Below, in pieces: positions 8,694-17,117 of a DNA stretch of 64,000 nt. This DNA is from Cellulosimicrobium funkei (lineage in GTDB: Bacteria > Actinomycetota > Actinomycetes > Actinomycetales > Cellulomonadaceae), in contig NZ_JNBQ01000014.1 of NCBI RefSeq assembly GCF_001019615.1, positions 1-64,000 of the forward strand, in the 5' to 3' direction. Under the pieces are notes generated by a model. That model had not been told where the DNA came from and did no database searches. It saw nothing but the letters and a program-made list of their open reading frames with translations. Numbering within the stretch: position 1 is the first letter of the stretch; each line of letters starts with the position of its first letter. Position numbers and translations under genes: made by a program.

Positions 8694-8769
8694 GGTGTCC
8701 TCGTCAGCACTGTGGTTCTCGTCAGCCTTCTCGTCGTCCGGGCGCGGCCGGTGGTGGTGCGGAGGGGTC

Positions 8770-9771
8770 TCAGGCGGCCGTCAGCGCGTCCACGACCGCG
8801 TCGGCGTAGGCCGCGGCGGACAGCGGGCCGCCGAACATCCAGATGCCGTCGGGCAGACGGTGCACGTTCCCGGCCGTGACGAACGGGAGCTGCTCCCACA
8901 CGGCGTTGCCGGCGAGGCCCTCCTCGAACGGGTTGGCCTCGGAGTCGCTCGCGACGTAGAGGAACTGCACGTCGCCGAGCTGGGTCAGGCCCTCGACGTC
9001 GGTCTGCGCGAGGCCGTAGTCCGGGTCGCCGCCCTCGGTCCAGGCGTTGACGAGGCCGATCTCCTCGCCGATGGCGCCGAAGAACGAGCCCGGCGTGTAC
9101 ATGCGGATCGAGACGGCGCCGTTCGTCACCCAGCCGTCGGCCATCGTGAACTCGGCCCCGGCGAGGCCCGCCTCGTCGAGCGCCGCGGTGGCCTCGGCGA
9201 TCTTCGCGTCGTAGGTCTCGAGCGCCGCGGCGGCCTCGTCCTCGCGGCCCGTCACCGTGCCGAGCGTCTCGACCGTGGAGCGCATGTAGCCGATCGGGTC
9301 CTCGCCGTCGGAGCCGCGCAGCGTGAGCACCGGCGCGACCTCCTCGATCTGGGCGATGACGTTCTCGGGCAGGTCCGTCGTCGTGACGACCAGGTCCGGC
9401 TCGAGCGCGGAGATCGCGTCGAGGCTGGGCTCGCCGCGCGTGCCGACGTCGGGCGTGCTCGCGTCGATCGGCGCGACCGTGTCCCACGTGTTGTAGCCCT
9501 CGACGTCGGCCTGGCCGACGGGCTCGACGCCGAGCGCGACGAGGTTCTCCGTGAGGCCCCACTCGAGCGAGACGATGTCGGTCGCCGGGGCGTCGAGCGT
9601 GACCTCGCCGCGCTCGTCGGTGACGGTGACGGGGCCGGACGCCGCGTCGGTCGTCGCGTCGGCGGCGTCGTCCGCGGCCGCGGGGTCCTCGGTCGTGCCG
9701 CACGCGGTGAGCGCGAGCGCCGTGGCGAGCGCGAGGGCGCCCGCGGCGAGGGAACGGGTGGTCGAGCGCAT
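8770..9771 (-). CDS. Iron-siderophore ABC transporter substrate-binding lipoprotein
   Basis: 333 residues from ATG 9771, with AAGGA upstream. The signal peptide ends in the lipobox LTAC, making Cys24 the lipid anchor. An acidic linker follows, then a type III periplasmic-binding fold: VTDERGEVTLDAPATDIVSLEW, LEPDLVVTT and a long helical backbone linking two lobes, as in FecB/FhuD relatives. It captures ferric siderophore outside the membrane and hands it to the fused permease 77 bp downstream. Ligand type (hydroxamate or catecholate) is not readable. Expression is probably driven by the iron-box promoter upstream of the ATPase gene. Confidence 0.92.
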   Translation of the reverse strand: MRSTTRSLAAGALALATALALTACGTTEDPAAADDAADATTDAASGPVTVTDERGEVTLDAPATDIVSLEWGLTENLVALGVEPVGQADVEGYNTWDTVAPIDASTPDVGTRGEPSLDAISALEPDLVVTTTDLPENVIAQIEEVAPVLTLRGSDGEDPIGYMRSTVETLGTVTGREDEAAAALETYDAKIAEATAALDEAGLAGAEFTMADGWVTNGAVSIRMYTPGSFFGAIGEEIGLVNAWTEGGDPDYGLAQTDVEGLTQLGDVQFLYVASDSEANPFEEGLAGNAVWEQLPFVTAGNVHRLPDGIWMFGGPLSAAAYADAVVDALTAA

Positions 9772-9882
9772 GGGTGTCCTTCGGGTTCGGTCGGTGCCCG
9801 GGCGTGCTCCGTCGGGGCGGGGCCGGTGGCCGCGCGTCGGGGCCGGGCGAGGGGTCGTGGAGGTACGTCGGGGTGGTGCGGG

Positions 9883-10743
9883 TCAGACGAGGACGGCGGT
9901 GTCGAGGCGCGCGGCGTGCCGCCCGAGCGGCTCGCAGCACGTGCGCCCCGTGAGGGGGTGCGTGTAGACGTCGACGTGGATGCCGTACACCTCGGTGAGC
10001 AGCTCGGACGTCAGGACGGCGTCGGCGGGTCCCGTGGCGCGCACGACGCCCGCGTGGAGCAGGACGACGCGGTCGGCGACGGCGGCCGCCTGGTTGAGGT
10101 CGTGCAGCACGACGCCGACGGCCACGCCGTGCTCCGTGGCGAGGTCGCGCACGAGGTCCAGCAGCTCGACCTGGTAGCGCAGGTCGAGGTACGTCGTCGG
10201 CTCGTCGAGCAGGAGCACCTGCGTGTCCTGCGCGAGGCACGTCGCGAGCCACACGCGCTGCAGCTCGCCGCCGGAGAGCTCGTCGACGCCGCGGTCGGCC
10301 ATCGCGGTGATGCCCGTGACGTCCATGGCGTGCGTGATCGCGCGCGGGCCGTCGGGGTCGTTCGAGCGGAACCGGCCGCGGTAGGGGTGGCGCCCGTAGG
10401 CGACGACGTCGCGCACGCTCACGCCCGACGGCGTGGGCCGGCTCTGCGACAGCAGCGTCACCCGCCGGGCGAAGTCCTTGGGGTGCAGGGCGAGCGCGTC
10501 GGGCGCGTCGTCGAGCGCCACGGTCCCGGCGTCGGGGCGGTGCAGCCGCGCGAGCGAGCGCAGGAGCGTCGACTTGCCCGAGCCGTTGGGCCCGATCAGG
10601 GCCGTGACGGCCCCCGGTGCGAGCTCCAGAGCGGCGCCGTGCACGACGGTGCGCGCGTCGTAGGACAGCCGCAGGTCGTGCCCGGCGAGCGCCGGGGCTC
10701 CGGTCGCGGCGACCGGGCTCGGGACAACTGAGGGTGCACTCAC
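9883..10743 (-). CDS. Iron-siderophore ABC transporter ATP-binding protein
   Basis: 286 residues from GTG 10743. Walker A GPNGSGKST, Q-loop LLSQ, signature LSGGELQR, Walker B VLLLDEPT and the switch His in VLHDLNQA are all present, so the ATPase is intact. The VSVRDVVAYGRHPYR segment is typical of FepC/FhuC importers. It is the first gene of an uptake operon (ATPase, lipoprotein, fused permease). The operon lies behind an iron box that touches its start codon, so iron-dependent repression is expected. The C-terminal VYGIHVDVYTHPLTGRTCCEPLG extension is common in this subfamily. Confidence 0.93.
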   Translation of the reverse strand: MSAPSVVPSPVAATGAPALAGHDLRLSYDARTVVHGAALELAPGAVTALIGPNGSGKSTLLRSLARLHRPDAGTVALDDAPDALALHPKDFARRVTLLSQSRPTPSGVSVRDVVAYGRHPYRGRFRSNDPDGPRAITHAMDVTGITAMADRGVDELSGGELQRVWLATCLAQDTQVLLLDEPTTYLDLRYQVELLDLVRDLATEHGVAVGVVLHDLNQAAAVADRVVLLHAGVVRATGPADAVLTSELLTEVYGIHVDVYTHPLTGRTCCEPLGRHAARLDTAVLV

Positions 10744-10762
10744 ATAGGTGAGGCTAATCTAT
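10744..10762 (-). promoter_or_regulatory. DtxR/IdeR iron box of the siderophore uptake operon
   Basis: The 19-bp site atAGGTGAGGCTAATCTAt matches 15 of 19 consensus positions and shares the AGGTGAGGCTAA half with the box at 6412-6430. A TAGATT -10 hexamer (10761-10756) lies inside it, at the same 12-nt distance from the start codon as in the other box. Confidence 0.85.
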
Positions 10763-10825
10763 GCCGCCCTGTCGGAACCAGCCCCTCCGACGCGTGTGAC
10801 GCGGTTCACGGGCGACGCGCCCGCG

Positions 10826-11710
10826 TCAGTCCTCGACCGTCCGCGCGGGGCGCCGACGCGGCTCGCCCACGGCGGCCGTCGGGGGCGCATGGTCCTCGTC
10901 GGCTGCGTGGGCGCGCGTCGGGGAGGCGTGGTGCTCCCCGCCCAGGGCCACGGGGACCACGAGCGCGCGATGGTCGGACAGGCCGGTGTCGACCGCGACC
11001 CCGGGCTCCGTCGCGCGCACGGCGCCGTGGGCGAGCACGTGGTCGAGCTGGCGTGCGGGCTCGCCGACCGGGAACGTCGCGGCCGAGGCCAACGGCCGCC
11101 ACCCGCTCGTGCGGGCCGCCTGCGGGGCGTCGATGTTGAGGTCGCCGAGCAGCACGACCGGCTCGCCGTCCGGGGTCTCCGCGGCGAGCGACCGGGTGAG
11201 CCGCACGAGCTGGGTGAGGTTGCGCCCGGGCACGAACGTCAGATGCGTGCACGCGACGGTCAGCGGACCGCCCGGGGCGTCGACGCGCGCCACGAGCGCC
11301 GCGCGCGGCTCGTCGCGCACGAGCGTCGGCAGGCGACTGCCGGGGAACCGGACCGGGACGCGCGTGCGGGGCGCGGGCAGCAGGACCGTGCGCCATGCCG
11401 AGACGGGGAACCGGCTCACGACCGCGATCCCGTAGGCCGCCCGGCCCGGCTGGTGCTCCCCCGTCGGCGCGGTCCACACGCCGGGCTCGCCGACGAGCGT
11501 CGCGACGAACCGGTGCTCGACGGCGCCCGCCGCCTCCGCCGCGACCGCCGTGAGGTCGGCACGGTGCGAGCGCGGCTGGTCCCGGTCCACCTCCTGGAGC
11601 GCGAGCACGTCCGCGTCGAGAGCGCGGACGGCGTCGGCGAAGCGGTCGACGTCGACCCGGTCGTCGACGAGCGACCGCCCGTGCAGGATGTTGAACGTCG
11701 CGAGGCGCAC
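10826..11710 (-). CDS. Endonuclease/exonuclease/phosphatase-fold protein
   Basis: 294 residues from GTG 11710. The EEP motifs are present in order: RLATFNILHG, ALQEVDRDQPRS (metal-binding Glu), GIAVVSRFPV, CTHLTF, LLGDLNIDAP (catalytic Asp/Asn) and LSDHRALVV (catalytic His). Family members hydrolyse phosphodiesters in DNA, inositol phosphates or sphingolipids, and nothing here singles out a substrate. There is no signal peptide, so it is probably cytoplasmic. A CAGAAT -10 hexamer seven bases before the GTG indicates a leaderless message and supports this start. The C-terminal 30 residues are a charged, disordered tail. Confidence 0.88.
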   Translation of the reverse strand: MRLATFNILHGRSLVDDRVDVDRFADAVRALDADVLALQEVDRDQPRSHRADLTAVAAEAAGAVEHRFVATLVGEPGVWTAPTGEHQPGRAAYGIAVVSRFPVSAWRTVLLPAPRTRVPVRFPGSRLPTLVRDEPRAALVARVDAPGGPLTVACTHLTFVPGRNLTQLVRLTRSLAAETPDGEPVVLLGDLNIDAPQAARTSGWRPLASAATFPVGEPARQLDHVLAHGAVRATEPGVAVDTGLSDHRALVVPVALGGEHHASPTRAHAADEDHAPPTAAVGEPRRRPARTVED

Positions 11711-11717
11711 CCTCCCG

Positions 11718-11723
11718 ATTCTG
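11718..11723 (-). promoter_or_regulatory. -10 hexamer, leaderless promoter of the EEP gene
   Basis: CAGAAT on the minus strand, 7 nt before GTG 11710. It has the same geometry as the other leaderless promoters in this window. Confidence 0.5.
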
Positions 11724-11840
11724 GGCACGGCGGCGCGGGGTCGCACGCGCTCGGGACGGTCCGACGCCGCGCCACGGACGGCGCGGCGTCGGAGGGCCGC
11801 GCGACGTGCCAGCGCACCGCGGGTGGTGTAGACCCTGGGC

Positions 11841-12473
11841 ATGGTGGACGACAGGGACGCGCTGCACGACGGCCTCCGCATGACCGCCGCGGCGCTCGCC
11901 GAGGCGGAGATCCCGCACGCCCTCGTCGGCGGGTACGCCGCGTGGGCGCGCGGAGCGCCGGAGCCGAGCCACGACGCCGACTTCGCGATCCGCGAGGTCG
12001 ACGTCGACCGCGCACGCGAGGTGCTTCGCGCCGCCGGGCTCGAGATCACGGAGCCCACGGAGAACTGGCTCTTCAAGGCGTACCACGGCGGGGAGCTCAT
12101 CGACATCCTCTACCGGATGGTCGGCGAGCCGATCGACGACGACCTCCTCGCCCGCACCGACGAGCTCGAGGTGCTCGCGGTCCGCATGCCCGTGCTCTCG
12201 GCGACCGAGATCATGACGTCGAAGCTGCGCGTCGTCGGCGAGCACTACTGCGACTTCTCGCGGCTGCTGCCGGTCGCGCGCGCGATGCGCGAGCAGATCG
12301 ACTGGCCCGAGGTCCGCGCGCGCGTCGACGACAACCCGTATGCGCGCGCGTTCCTCTTCCTCCTCGACGAGCTCGGCGTCGTGGACGCGGAGCAGATGGA
12401 GGACGCCTCGCTCGGCGGGCGCCGTGCGTCGGCAGAACCGGCGTCCGGGGACCCGTCGAACGCCCTCGAGTGA
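11841..12473 (+). CDS. Nucleotidyltransferase-fold protein
   Basis: 210 residues from ATG 11841. The N-terminus IPHALVGGYAAWARG...SHDADFAI is the GG...DxD signature of the nucleotidyltransferase superfamily, closest in look to the AbiEii/MNT-type minimal enzymes. A mixed helical region follows (IDILYRMVG, EIMTSKLRVVGEHYCDFSRLLPVARAM), as in proteins that read a nucleotidyltransferase core against a helical cap. No partner antitoxin gene is adjacent. The downstream SRPBCC gene has its own ribosome site and the upstream gene is divergent. Function is unknown, and a toxin-type or housekeeping role are both possible. Confidence 0.75.
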   Translation: MVDDRDALHDGLRMTAAALAEAEIPHALVGGYAAWARGAPEPSHDADFAIREVDVDRAREVLRAAGLEITEPTENWLFKAYHGGELIDILYRMVGEPIDDDLLARTDELEVLAVRMPVLSATEIMTSKLRVVGEHYCDFSRLLPVARAMREQIDWPEVRARVDDNPYARAFLFLLDELGVVDAEQMEDASLGGRRASAEPASGDPSNALE

Positions 12474-12555
12474 GCGGGGCGCGTTCGACGCGCGAGCGAA
12501 CCAGACCCCGGACAGGGTGAAGAGGTACCGCCCGCTACCTCACGAGGTCACACCG

Positions 12556-13005
12556 ATGAGCACGGTCACCCAGTCGATCGACGTCGACGTCCCCGTCCGC
12601 ACGGCCTACGACCAGTGGACGCAGTTCGAGGAGTTCCCCCGCTTCATGGAGGGCGTGGAGGAGATCCGGCAGCTCGAACCGACGCACACGCACTGGAGGA
12701 CGAAGATCGGCGGTGTCGAGCGCGAGTTCGACGCGGAGATCACGGAGCAGCACCCGGACGAGCGCGTCGCGTGGAACAGCACGTCCGGCCCGGACCACGC
12801 GGGCGTCGTCACGTTCCACCGGCTGAACGACACGCAGACCCGCGTGACCGTCCAGCTCGACTGGTCGCCCGAGGGTGTCGTGGAGAAGGTCGGCGACGTC
12901 CTCCAGCTCGACGAGCGCCGCGTCAAGGGTGACCTCGCGCGGTTCAAGGAGTTCATCGAGTCGCGCGGGACCGAGACGGGCGCCTGGCGCGGAGACGTCG
13001 GCTGA
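12556..13005 (+). CDS. SRPBCC-family protein (cyclase/dehydrase-like)
   Basis: 149 residues from ATG 12556. The SRPBCC/polyketide-cyclase signature is clear: VTQSIDVDVPVRTAYDQWTQFEEFPRFMEGVEEI, then WRTKIGGVEREFDAEI and RVAWNSTSG, with the long C-terminal helix that closes the hydrophobic pocket. Single-domain members are common stress-associated proteins in actinobacteria and usually have no known ligand. A short inverted repeat (GAGGTA...TACCTC, 12521-12540) lies just upstream. A hairpin terminator follows, so it is monocistronic. Confidence 0.85.
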   Translation: MSTVTQSIDVDVPVRTAYDQWTQFEEFPRFMEGVEEIRQLEPTHTHWRTKIGGVEREFDAEITEQHPDERVAWNSTSGPDHAGVVTFHRLNDTQTRVTVQLDWSPEGVVEKVGDVLQLDERRVKGDLARFKEFIESRGTETGAWRGDVG

Positions 13006-13042
13006 CGCCCCGACGCGCAGCCCCGCCGGCCACCGGCGACAT

Positions 13043-13078
13043 GACGGAGCGGGTCCGGGTCCCCGGGCCCGCTCCGTC
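13043..13078 (+). terminator. Hairpin terminator after the SRPBCC gene
   Basis: gacggagcggg (13043-13053) pairs perfectly with 13068-13078. The enclosed tccgggt/ccccggg can extend the stem. It lies 38 bp after the stop codon. Confidence 0.75.
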
Positions 13079-13203
13079 GCGTCCGGCGGCTGCCGCGCGC
13101 GAGGCCGACCCGCCCGCCATCCTGGTGCGATGACCGCGCACGCCCCGACCCGCTCGGGACCGGACACCGTCGACGCGGCCGTCCTCGCCGCGGGAGGGAT
13201 CGC

Positions 13204-13908
13204 GTGAGGGCGCCCCGGTGGGCCGGGACGCTGCGGCTGCGCGACCGCGCGGCGGACTACGCGTACGTGGCGGCGCGCCAGGTCGCGGGCGTCGTCCGGC
13301 CGCGACGTCCCGTCCCGCGCGGCCCGGGCGGCCGCGACCCCGTCGTGCTGCTGCCGGGCGTCTACGAGACGTGGCAGCTCCTCGCGCCCGTGGCGACGGC
13401 GCTCGCGCGGGCCGGGCACCCCGTGCACGCGGTGCCCGGCCTCGGGTACAACCGGCGCCCGTTCGCCGAGGCGGCCGACCGCACCACCGCCTTCCTCGTG
13501 GAGGCGGACCTGCACGACGTCGTCCTCGTCGCGCACAGCAAGGGCGGTCTCGTGGGCAAGCGTGTCATGCTCTCGCCCGCCGGGTCGCGCGTGGCCGGCA
13601 TGGTCGCCGTCGCGACGCCGTTCAACGGCTCCAGCTACGCGCGCTACCTCCTGGGCCGCACGCTGCGCGCGTTCTCACCACGGGACGCGGCGCTGCTCGC
13701 GCTCGCCGCGGAGCACCAGGTCGACGCCCGCATCACGGCCGTCTACCCGCGCTTCGACCCGCACATCCCCGAGACGGGCCGGCTCGAGGGCGGGCGGAAC
13801 GTCGAGCTGCCCCTCGCGGGCCACTTCCTCCCGCTCGGCGACCCGTCGCTCGTCGAGGTCGTGGTGCGGGAGGTCGACCGGCTCGCCCGGTCGACCTCCC
13901 GCGACTGA
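13204..13908 (+). CDS. Alpha/beta-hydrolase, lipase-like
   Basis: 234 residues from GTG 13204, preceded by GGGAGGG at a good distance. The fold is visible as PVVLLPGVYETWQLLAPVATAL (oxyanion strand), the nucleophile elbow VLVAHSKGGLVGK with Ser112, ATPFNGSSYARYL and a late GHFLPLGD His. The sequence resembles actinobacterial triacylglycerol-lipase/esterase proteins lacking a signal peptide. The start GTGA overlaps the end of a 25-codon frame beginning at ATG 13130. The gene converges on the HelD-type gene with only 9 bp between stops. Confidence 0.85.
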   Translation: MRAPRWAGTLRLRDRAADYAYVAARQVAGVVRPRRPVPRGPGGRDPVVLLPGVYETWQLLAPVATALARAGHPVHAVPGLGYNRRPFAEAADRTTAFLVEADLHDVVLVAHSKGGLVGKRVMLSPAGSRVAGMVAVATPFNGSSYARYLLGRTLRAFSPRDAALLALAAEHQVDARITAVYPRFDPHIPETGRLEGGRNVELPLAGHFLPLGDPSLVEVVVREVDRLARSTSRD

Positions 13909-13917
13909 GCGGGGACC

Positions 13918-16128
13918 TCAGACCCGGCCGGACGGCGCGCCGACGGTGACGCGCGCGAGCTCCTGCGTGCAGCGGGTCATCGCGACGTACAGGCCGTTCC
14001 AGCCGCGCGGCTCGGCGGCGATGCCGTCCGGGTCGACGACGACCACCGCGTCCCACTCGAGCCCCTTCGCCTCCGAGGTGCTGAGCACGGGGACCCCGCG
14101 CACGGCGGCGCCCAGGTGCGCCAGCCGGTGGCGCGGCGCCACGACACCGACCGAACCGCCGTCGTACCGCTCCGCGAGGCGCACGACCTCGGCGGCGACG
14201 GCCGTGCCCAGCGCCGCGCCAGCGGTGCCGGCGGGCACGACGACGTCGCGCGGCTCGACCCCCGCGTCGCGCACCGCGCGTGGGGGTGCGTTGCGGCTGC
14301 CCGCCGCGCGCAGCACGGGCCCCACGAGCTCCATGACCTCGCGCGGCGTGCGGTAGCAGATCGTCAGGTCCGCGCGGTGCCAGCGGTCCCCGAAGACCGG
14401 GCCGACGACGTCCGCCCAGTCCGTGTGGCGGTGCGGCGCCTCGGTCTGGTCGACGTCCCCGACGGCGGTCACGGACCGGGTCGGGCAGCGGCGCAGCACC
14501 ATGTGCCACTGCATGGGCGAGAGCTCCTGCGCCTCGTCGACCACGACGTGCCCGTAGACCCAGTCGCGGCGCGTCGAAGCGCGCTGCGCGAGGAACTCGC
14601 CCTGCTCGCCGGGGGCGTCCGGGGTGCCCAGCGCGTCGGCGAGCGCGTCGAGGAGGGGGACGTCGCTCGGCGCGAGCGCGGCAGGCTCGCCCACCACCCG
14701 GCGGACCTCGTCGGGCGAGAGCTCGGGCGCGTGCCGCGCGAGCAGGGCGGCGTCCCCCAGCAGGTCCGCGAGCGCCGCGCGGGCGTCCGCGACGGGCCAC
14801 CAGGCGTCGACGACGGCCGTGAACCCGGCCTCGCGCGCGAGGTCGCCGCGGAGGCGCTCGAGGTCGTCCTCGGTCAGCTCGCCGTCGACGTCGCCGCCGC
14901 GCGCGCCGGTCGTCGGGGCGCGGTCGTCGCGCGCGGCGAGGCCGGCGTCGAGCTTCCCGAGGACGTCCTCGTACCCCTCCTCGACACGTTCGAGCAGCTC
15001 CGCGTGCCGCGCCGCGGCCTCGTCGACGAGCGTGTCGAGCAGGAGGTCCACGGCCCGGCGCCGCGCGGCGAGCACGCTCCGGCCGCCCGCCCGGGCCGCG
15101 CGCAGGACCTGCCCGACCCGGGCGGCGTCGAGCGTGAGCGCCTCGCCGTCGAGGCGCACCGTGAGCGCCCGGGCGTCCGGGACGAGGGAGTCGGCGTACC
15201 GGGCGACGACGTCCTGCCACAGCGCGCGCCCCTTGAGCTCGGCCACGTCCCGGTCCTCGCCACGCTCGGGCGCGACGCCGGGGACGAGCGTGTTGCACGT
15301 GGTCGACACGACCGCCGTCTCGCCGAGCGCGGGCAGCACCTGGGCGACGTACTCGAGGAACCTTGAGGTCGGGCCGAGCAGGAGCACGCCCCGCTCCGCG
15401 AGGTGCGGGTGCGTGAACAGCAGGTACGCGACCCGGTGCAGCGCGACGACCGTCTTGCCCGTCCCCGGACCGCCCTGCACGACGAGCGTCTGCTCGGCCG
15501 GGGCGCGCACGATCGCGTCCTGCTCGACCTGGAGCGTCGCGACCGCGGTGCCCATGCGGCCCGTGCGGCGCTCCGACAGCGCGGCCAGGAGCGCCCCCTC
15601 GCCGACGAGGCCGTCCTCGTCGTCCGGCCCGGTCGCCGAGCCGTCGAGCGGCTCGTCGTCCACGCCGGTGACCCGGTCCCCCGCGGTCCGCACGTGCCGG
15701 CGCCGCGCGAGGCCCTGCGGCTCGCGCGCGGTCGCGGTGTAGAAGGCGCGAGCACCCGGGGCGCGCCAGTCGAGGACGAGCGGGTCCGCGTCGGCGTCGG
15801 ACGCGGCGATGCCGACGCGCCCGACGTGGCGCGTGACGCCGTCCACGGTGTCGACGCGCCCGAACACGAGCCCCCTCTCCGCGCGCTCGAGCTCGGTGCG
15901 TCGACGGCGCAGGCCGGCGCGCCGGGAGCGTTCGACGACGTCCTCGGCTCCGGGACGGTCCGGGTCGGCCGGAAGGGCGAGCTGTGCGTCGAGCTCCGCG
16001 AGGAGCTGGGACCGGCGCGAGAGCGCGGCGTCGAGGTGCTGCTGCTCCTCGGCGACGGCGTGCGTCGCAGGACCGCGCTGGTCGTGGTGATCGGTGTCAG
16101 GCAGGGACGGGGAGGGATGGACCGGCAC
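13918..16128 (-). CDS. helD: HelD-family RNA polymerase-associated ATPase (second paralogue)
   Basis: 736 residues from GTG 16128, chosen because AGAGG lies at ideal distance. An in-frame GTG at 16158 is the alternative. An N-terminal coiled-coil arm (EEQQHLDAALSRRSQLLAELDAQL) precedes PLVLDWRAPGARAFY, Walker A GGPGTGKT near residue 219, VVVDEAQELSPMQWHM and C-terminal EAKGLEWDAVVVVDP and YVAMTRC motifs. It is more diverged from HelR than typical orthologues are from each other, lacks the FDLPDRL start, and has no RAE-like palindrome upstream. The likely role is freeing stalled or sequestered RNA polymerase. Having both a HelR and a plain HelD within 11 kb is noteworthy. Confidence 0.87.
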   Translation of the reverse strand: MPVHPSPSLPDTDHHDQRGPATHAVAEEQQHLDAALSRRSQLLAELDAQLALPADPDRPGAEDVVERSRRAGLRRRRTELERAERGLVFGRVDTVDGVTRHVGRVGIAASDADADPLVLDWRAPGARAFYTATAREPQGLARRRHVRTAGDRVTGVDDEPLDGSATGPDDEDGLVGEGALLAALSERRTGRMGTAVATLQVEQDAIVRAPAEQTLVVQGGPGTGKTVVALHRVAYLLFTHPHLAERGVLLLGPTSRFLEYVAQVLPALGETAVVSTTCNTLVPGVAPERGEDRDVAELKGRALWQDVVARYADSLVPDARALTVRLDGEALTLDAARVGQVLRAARAGGRSVLAARRRAVDLLLDTLVDEAAARHAELLERVEEGYEDVLGKLDAGLAARDDRAPTTGARGGDVDGELTEDDLERLRGDLAREAGFTAVVDAWWPVADARAALADLLGDAALLARHAPELSPDEVRRVVGEPAALAPSDVPLLDALADALGTPDAPGEQGEFLAQRASTRRDWVYGHVVVDEAQELSPMQWHMVLRRCPTRSVTAVGDVDQTEAPHRHTDWADVVGPVFGDRWHRADLTICYRTPREVMELVGPVLRAAGSRNAPPRAVRDAGVEPRDVVVPAGTAGAALGTAVAAEVVRLAERYDGGSVGVVAPRHRLAHLGAAVRGVPVLSTSEAKGLEWDAVVVVDPDGIAAEPRGWNGLYVAMTRCTQELARVTVGAPSGRV

Positions 16129-16229
16129 GGAACCTCTTCTCGTACGACGTACGGACACGGGCCCAACGCGCCGCCACGCCCGATTGTTCCCCGAGGCCGG
16201 TCACCGTCCTCCGAGACGGAAGGTCGAGG

Positions 16230-17108
16230 TCAGGGCACGCGCGTCGCCCAGAACGCGACCGCCGACGCCGCGGCGACGTTGAGCGAGTCCACTCCCCCGG
16301 CCATGGGGATGGTCACGACCCGGTCGGCCGCCTCGATCGCGCCGCGGGACAGGCCGTCGCCCTCCGTGCCGAGCACGAGCGCGAGCCGCTCGGGCGGGTC
16401 GGCCACGACGTCGTCGAGGCTCACCGCGTCGTCGGCGAGCGCGAGCGCCGCGGCGACGAAGCCCTCCTCGCGCAGCACGTCCAGCCCGCCCGGCCACGTC
16501 TCGAACCGCGTCCACGGCACCTGGAACACCGTGCCCATGCTCACGCGCACCGAGCGCCGGTAGAGCGGGTCCGCGCAGCGCGGCGAGACGAGCACGGCGT
16601 CCACGCCCAGCGCGGCGGCCGAACGGAAGATCGCGCCCACGTTGGTGTGGTCGACGATGTCCTCCAGCACCGCGACGCGCCGCGCCCCGGTGCCGCCGCG
16701 GGCCGCCGAGAGCAGGTCGTGGACGGTCGCGAGGGGCGGGCGGTGCATCGCCGCGAGCGCACCGCGGTGCAGGTGGAACCCGGTGATCGCCTCGAGGACG
16801 TCGGGCGCGCCCACGTACACCGGGACCGGCTCGCCCGTGCCGCCGGGCGCGTCGTCGACGGGCAGCGCCGCGATGTCGTCGGCGAGGTCGTCGAGCCAGC
16901 GCTCGGCCATGAGGAACGACCGCGGCCGGTGCCCCGCGGCGAGCGCGCGCCGGATGACCGTCGAGCTCTCCGCGATGTAGAGGCCCTTCTCCGGCTCGTG
17001 CTTGGACCGTAGCGCGACGTCGGTCAGGCGGTTGTAGTCCGCGAGGCGGTCGTCGGCAGGGTCGGTGACGTGCACGACGTGCGGGGTCTCGGAACTCACG
17101 GCCCCCAT
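16230..17108 (-). CDS. TrmH/SpoU-family RNA 2'-O-methyltransferase
   Basis: 292 residues. The SPOUT knot motifs are present: VLEDIVDHTNVGAIFRSAAALG (motif 1), LALVLGTEGDGLS (motif 2) and VTIPMAGGVDSLNVAAASAV (motif 3). The N-terminal substrate-binding domain has KGLYIAESSTVIRRAL. Such enzymes methylate tRNA or rRNA ribose using S-adenosylmethionine, and the exact target is not determinable. The start lies 9 bp after the stop of the membrane hydrolase gene on the same strand, so the two are probably cotranscribed. Confidence 0.9.
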   Translation of the reverse strand: MGAVSSETPHVVHVTDPADDRLADYNRLTDVALRSKHEPEKGLYIAESSTVIRRALAAGHRPRSFLMAERWLDDLADDIAALPVDDAPGGTGEPVPVYVGAPDVLEAITGFHLHRGALAAMHRPPLATVHDLLSAARGGTGARRVAVLEDIVDHTNVGAIFRSAAALGVDAVLVSPRCADPLYRRSVRVSMGTVFQVPWTRFETWPGGLDVLREEGFVAAALALADDAVSLDDVVADPPERLALVLGTEGDGLSRGAIEAADRVVTIPMAGGVDSLNVAAASAVAFWATRVP

Positions 17109-17117
17109 TGTCCCCGA

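Noticed and set aside
11841-12473. Toxin-antitoxin pair around the nucleotidyltransferase-fold gene
   Set aside because: There is no antitoxin-like gene on the same strand next to it. The neighbours are a divergent EEP gene and an SRPBCC gene with its own signals.
16141-16153. Short near-palindrome cgtacgacgtacg upstream of the second HelD gene as an operator
   Set aside because: It is only 13 bp with an odd centre, partly falls in the alternative N-terminal coding region, and does not resemble the RAE-like element.
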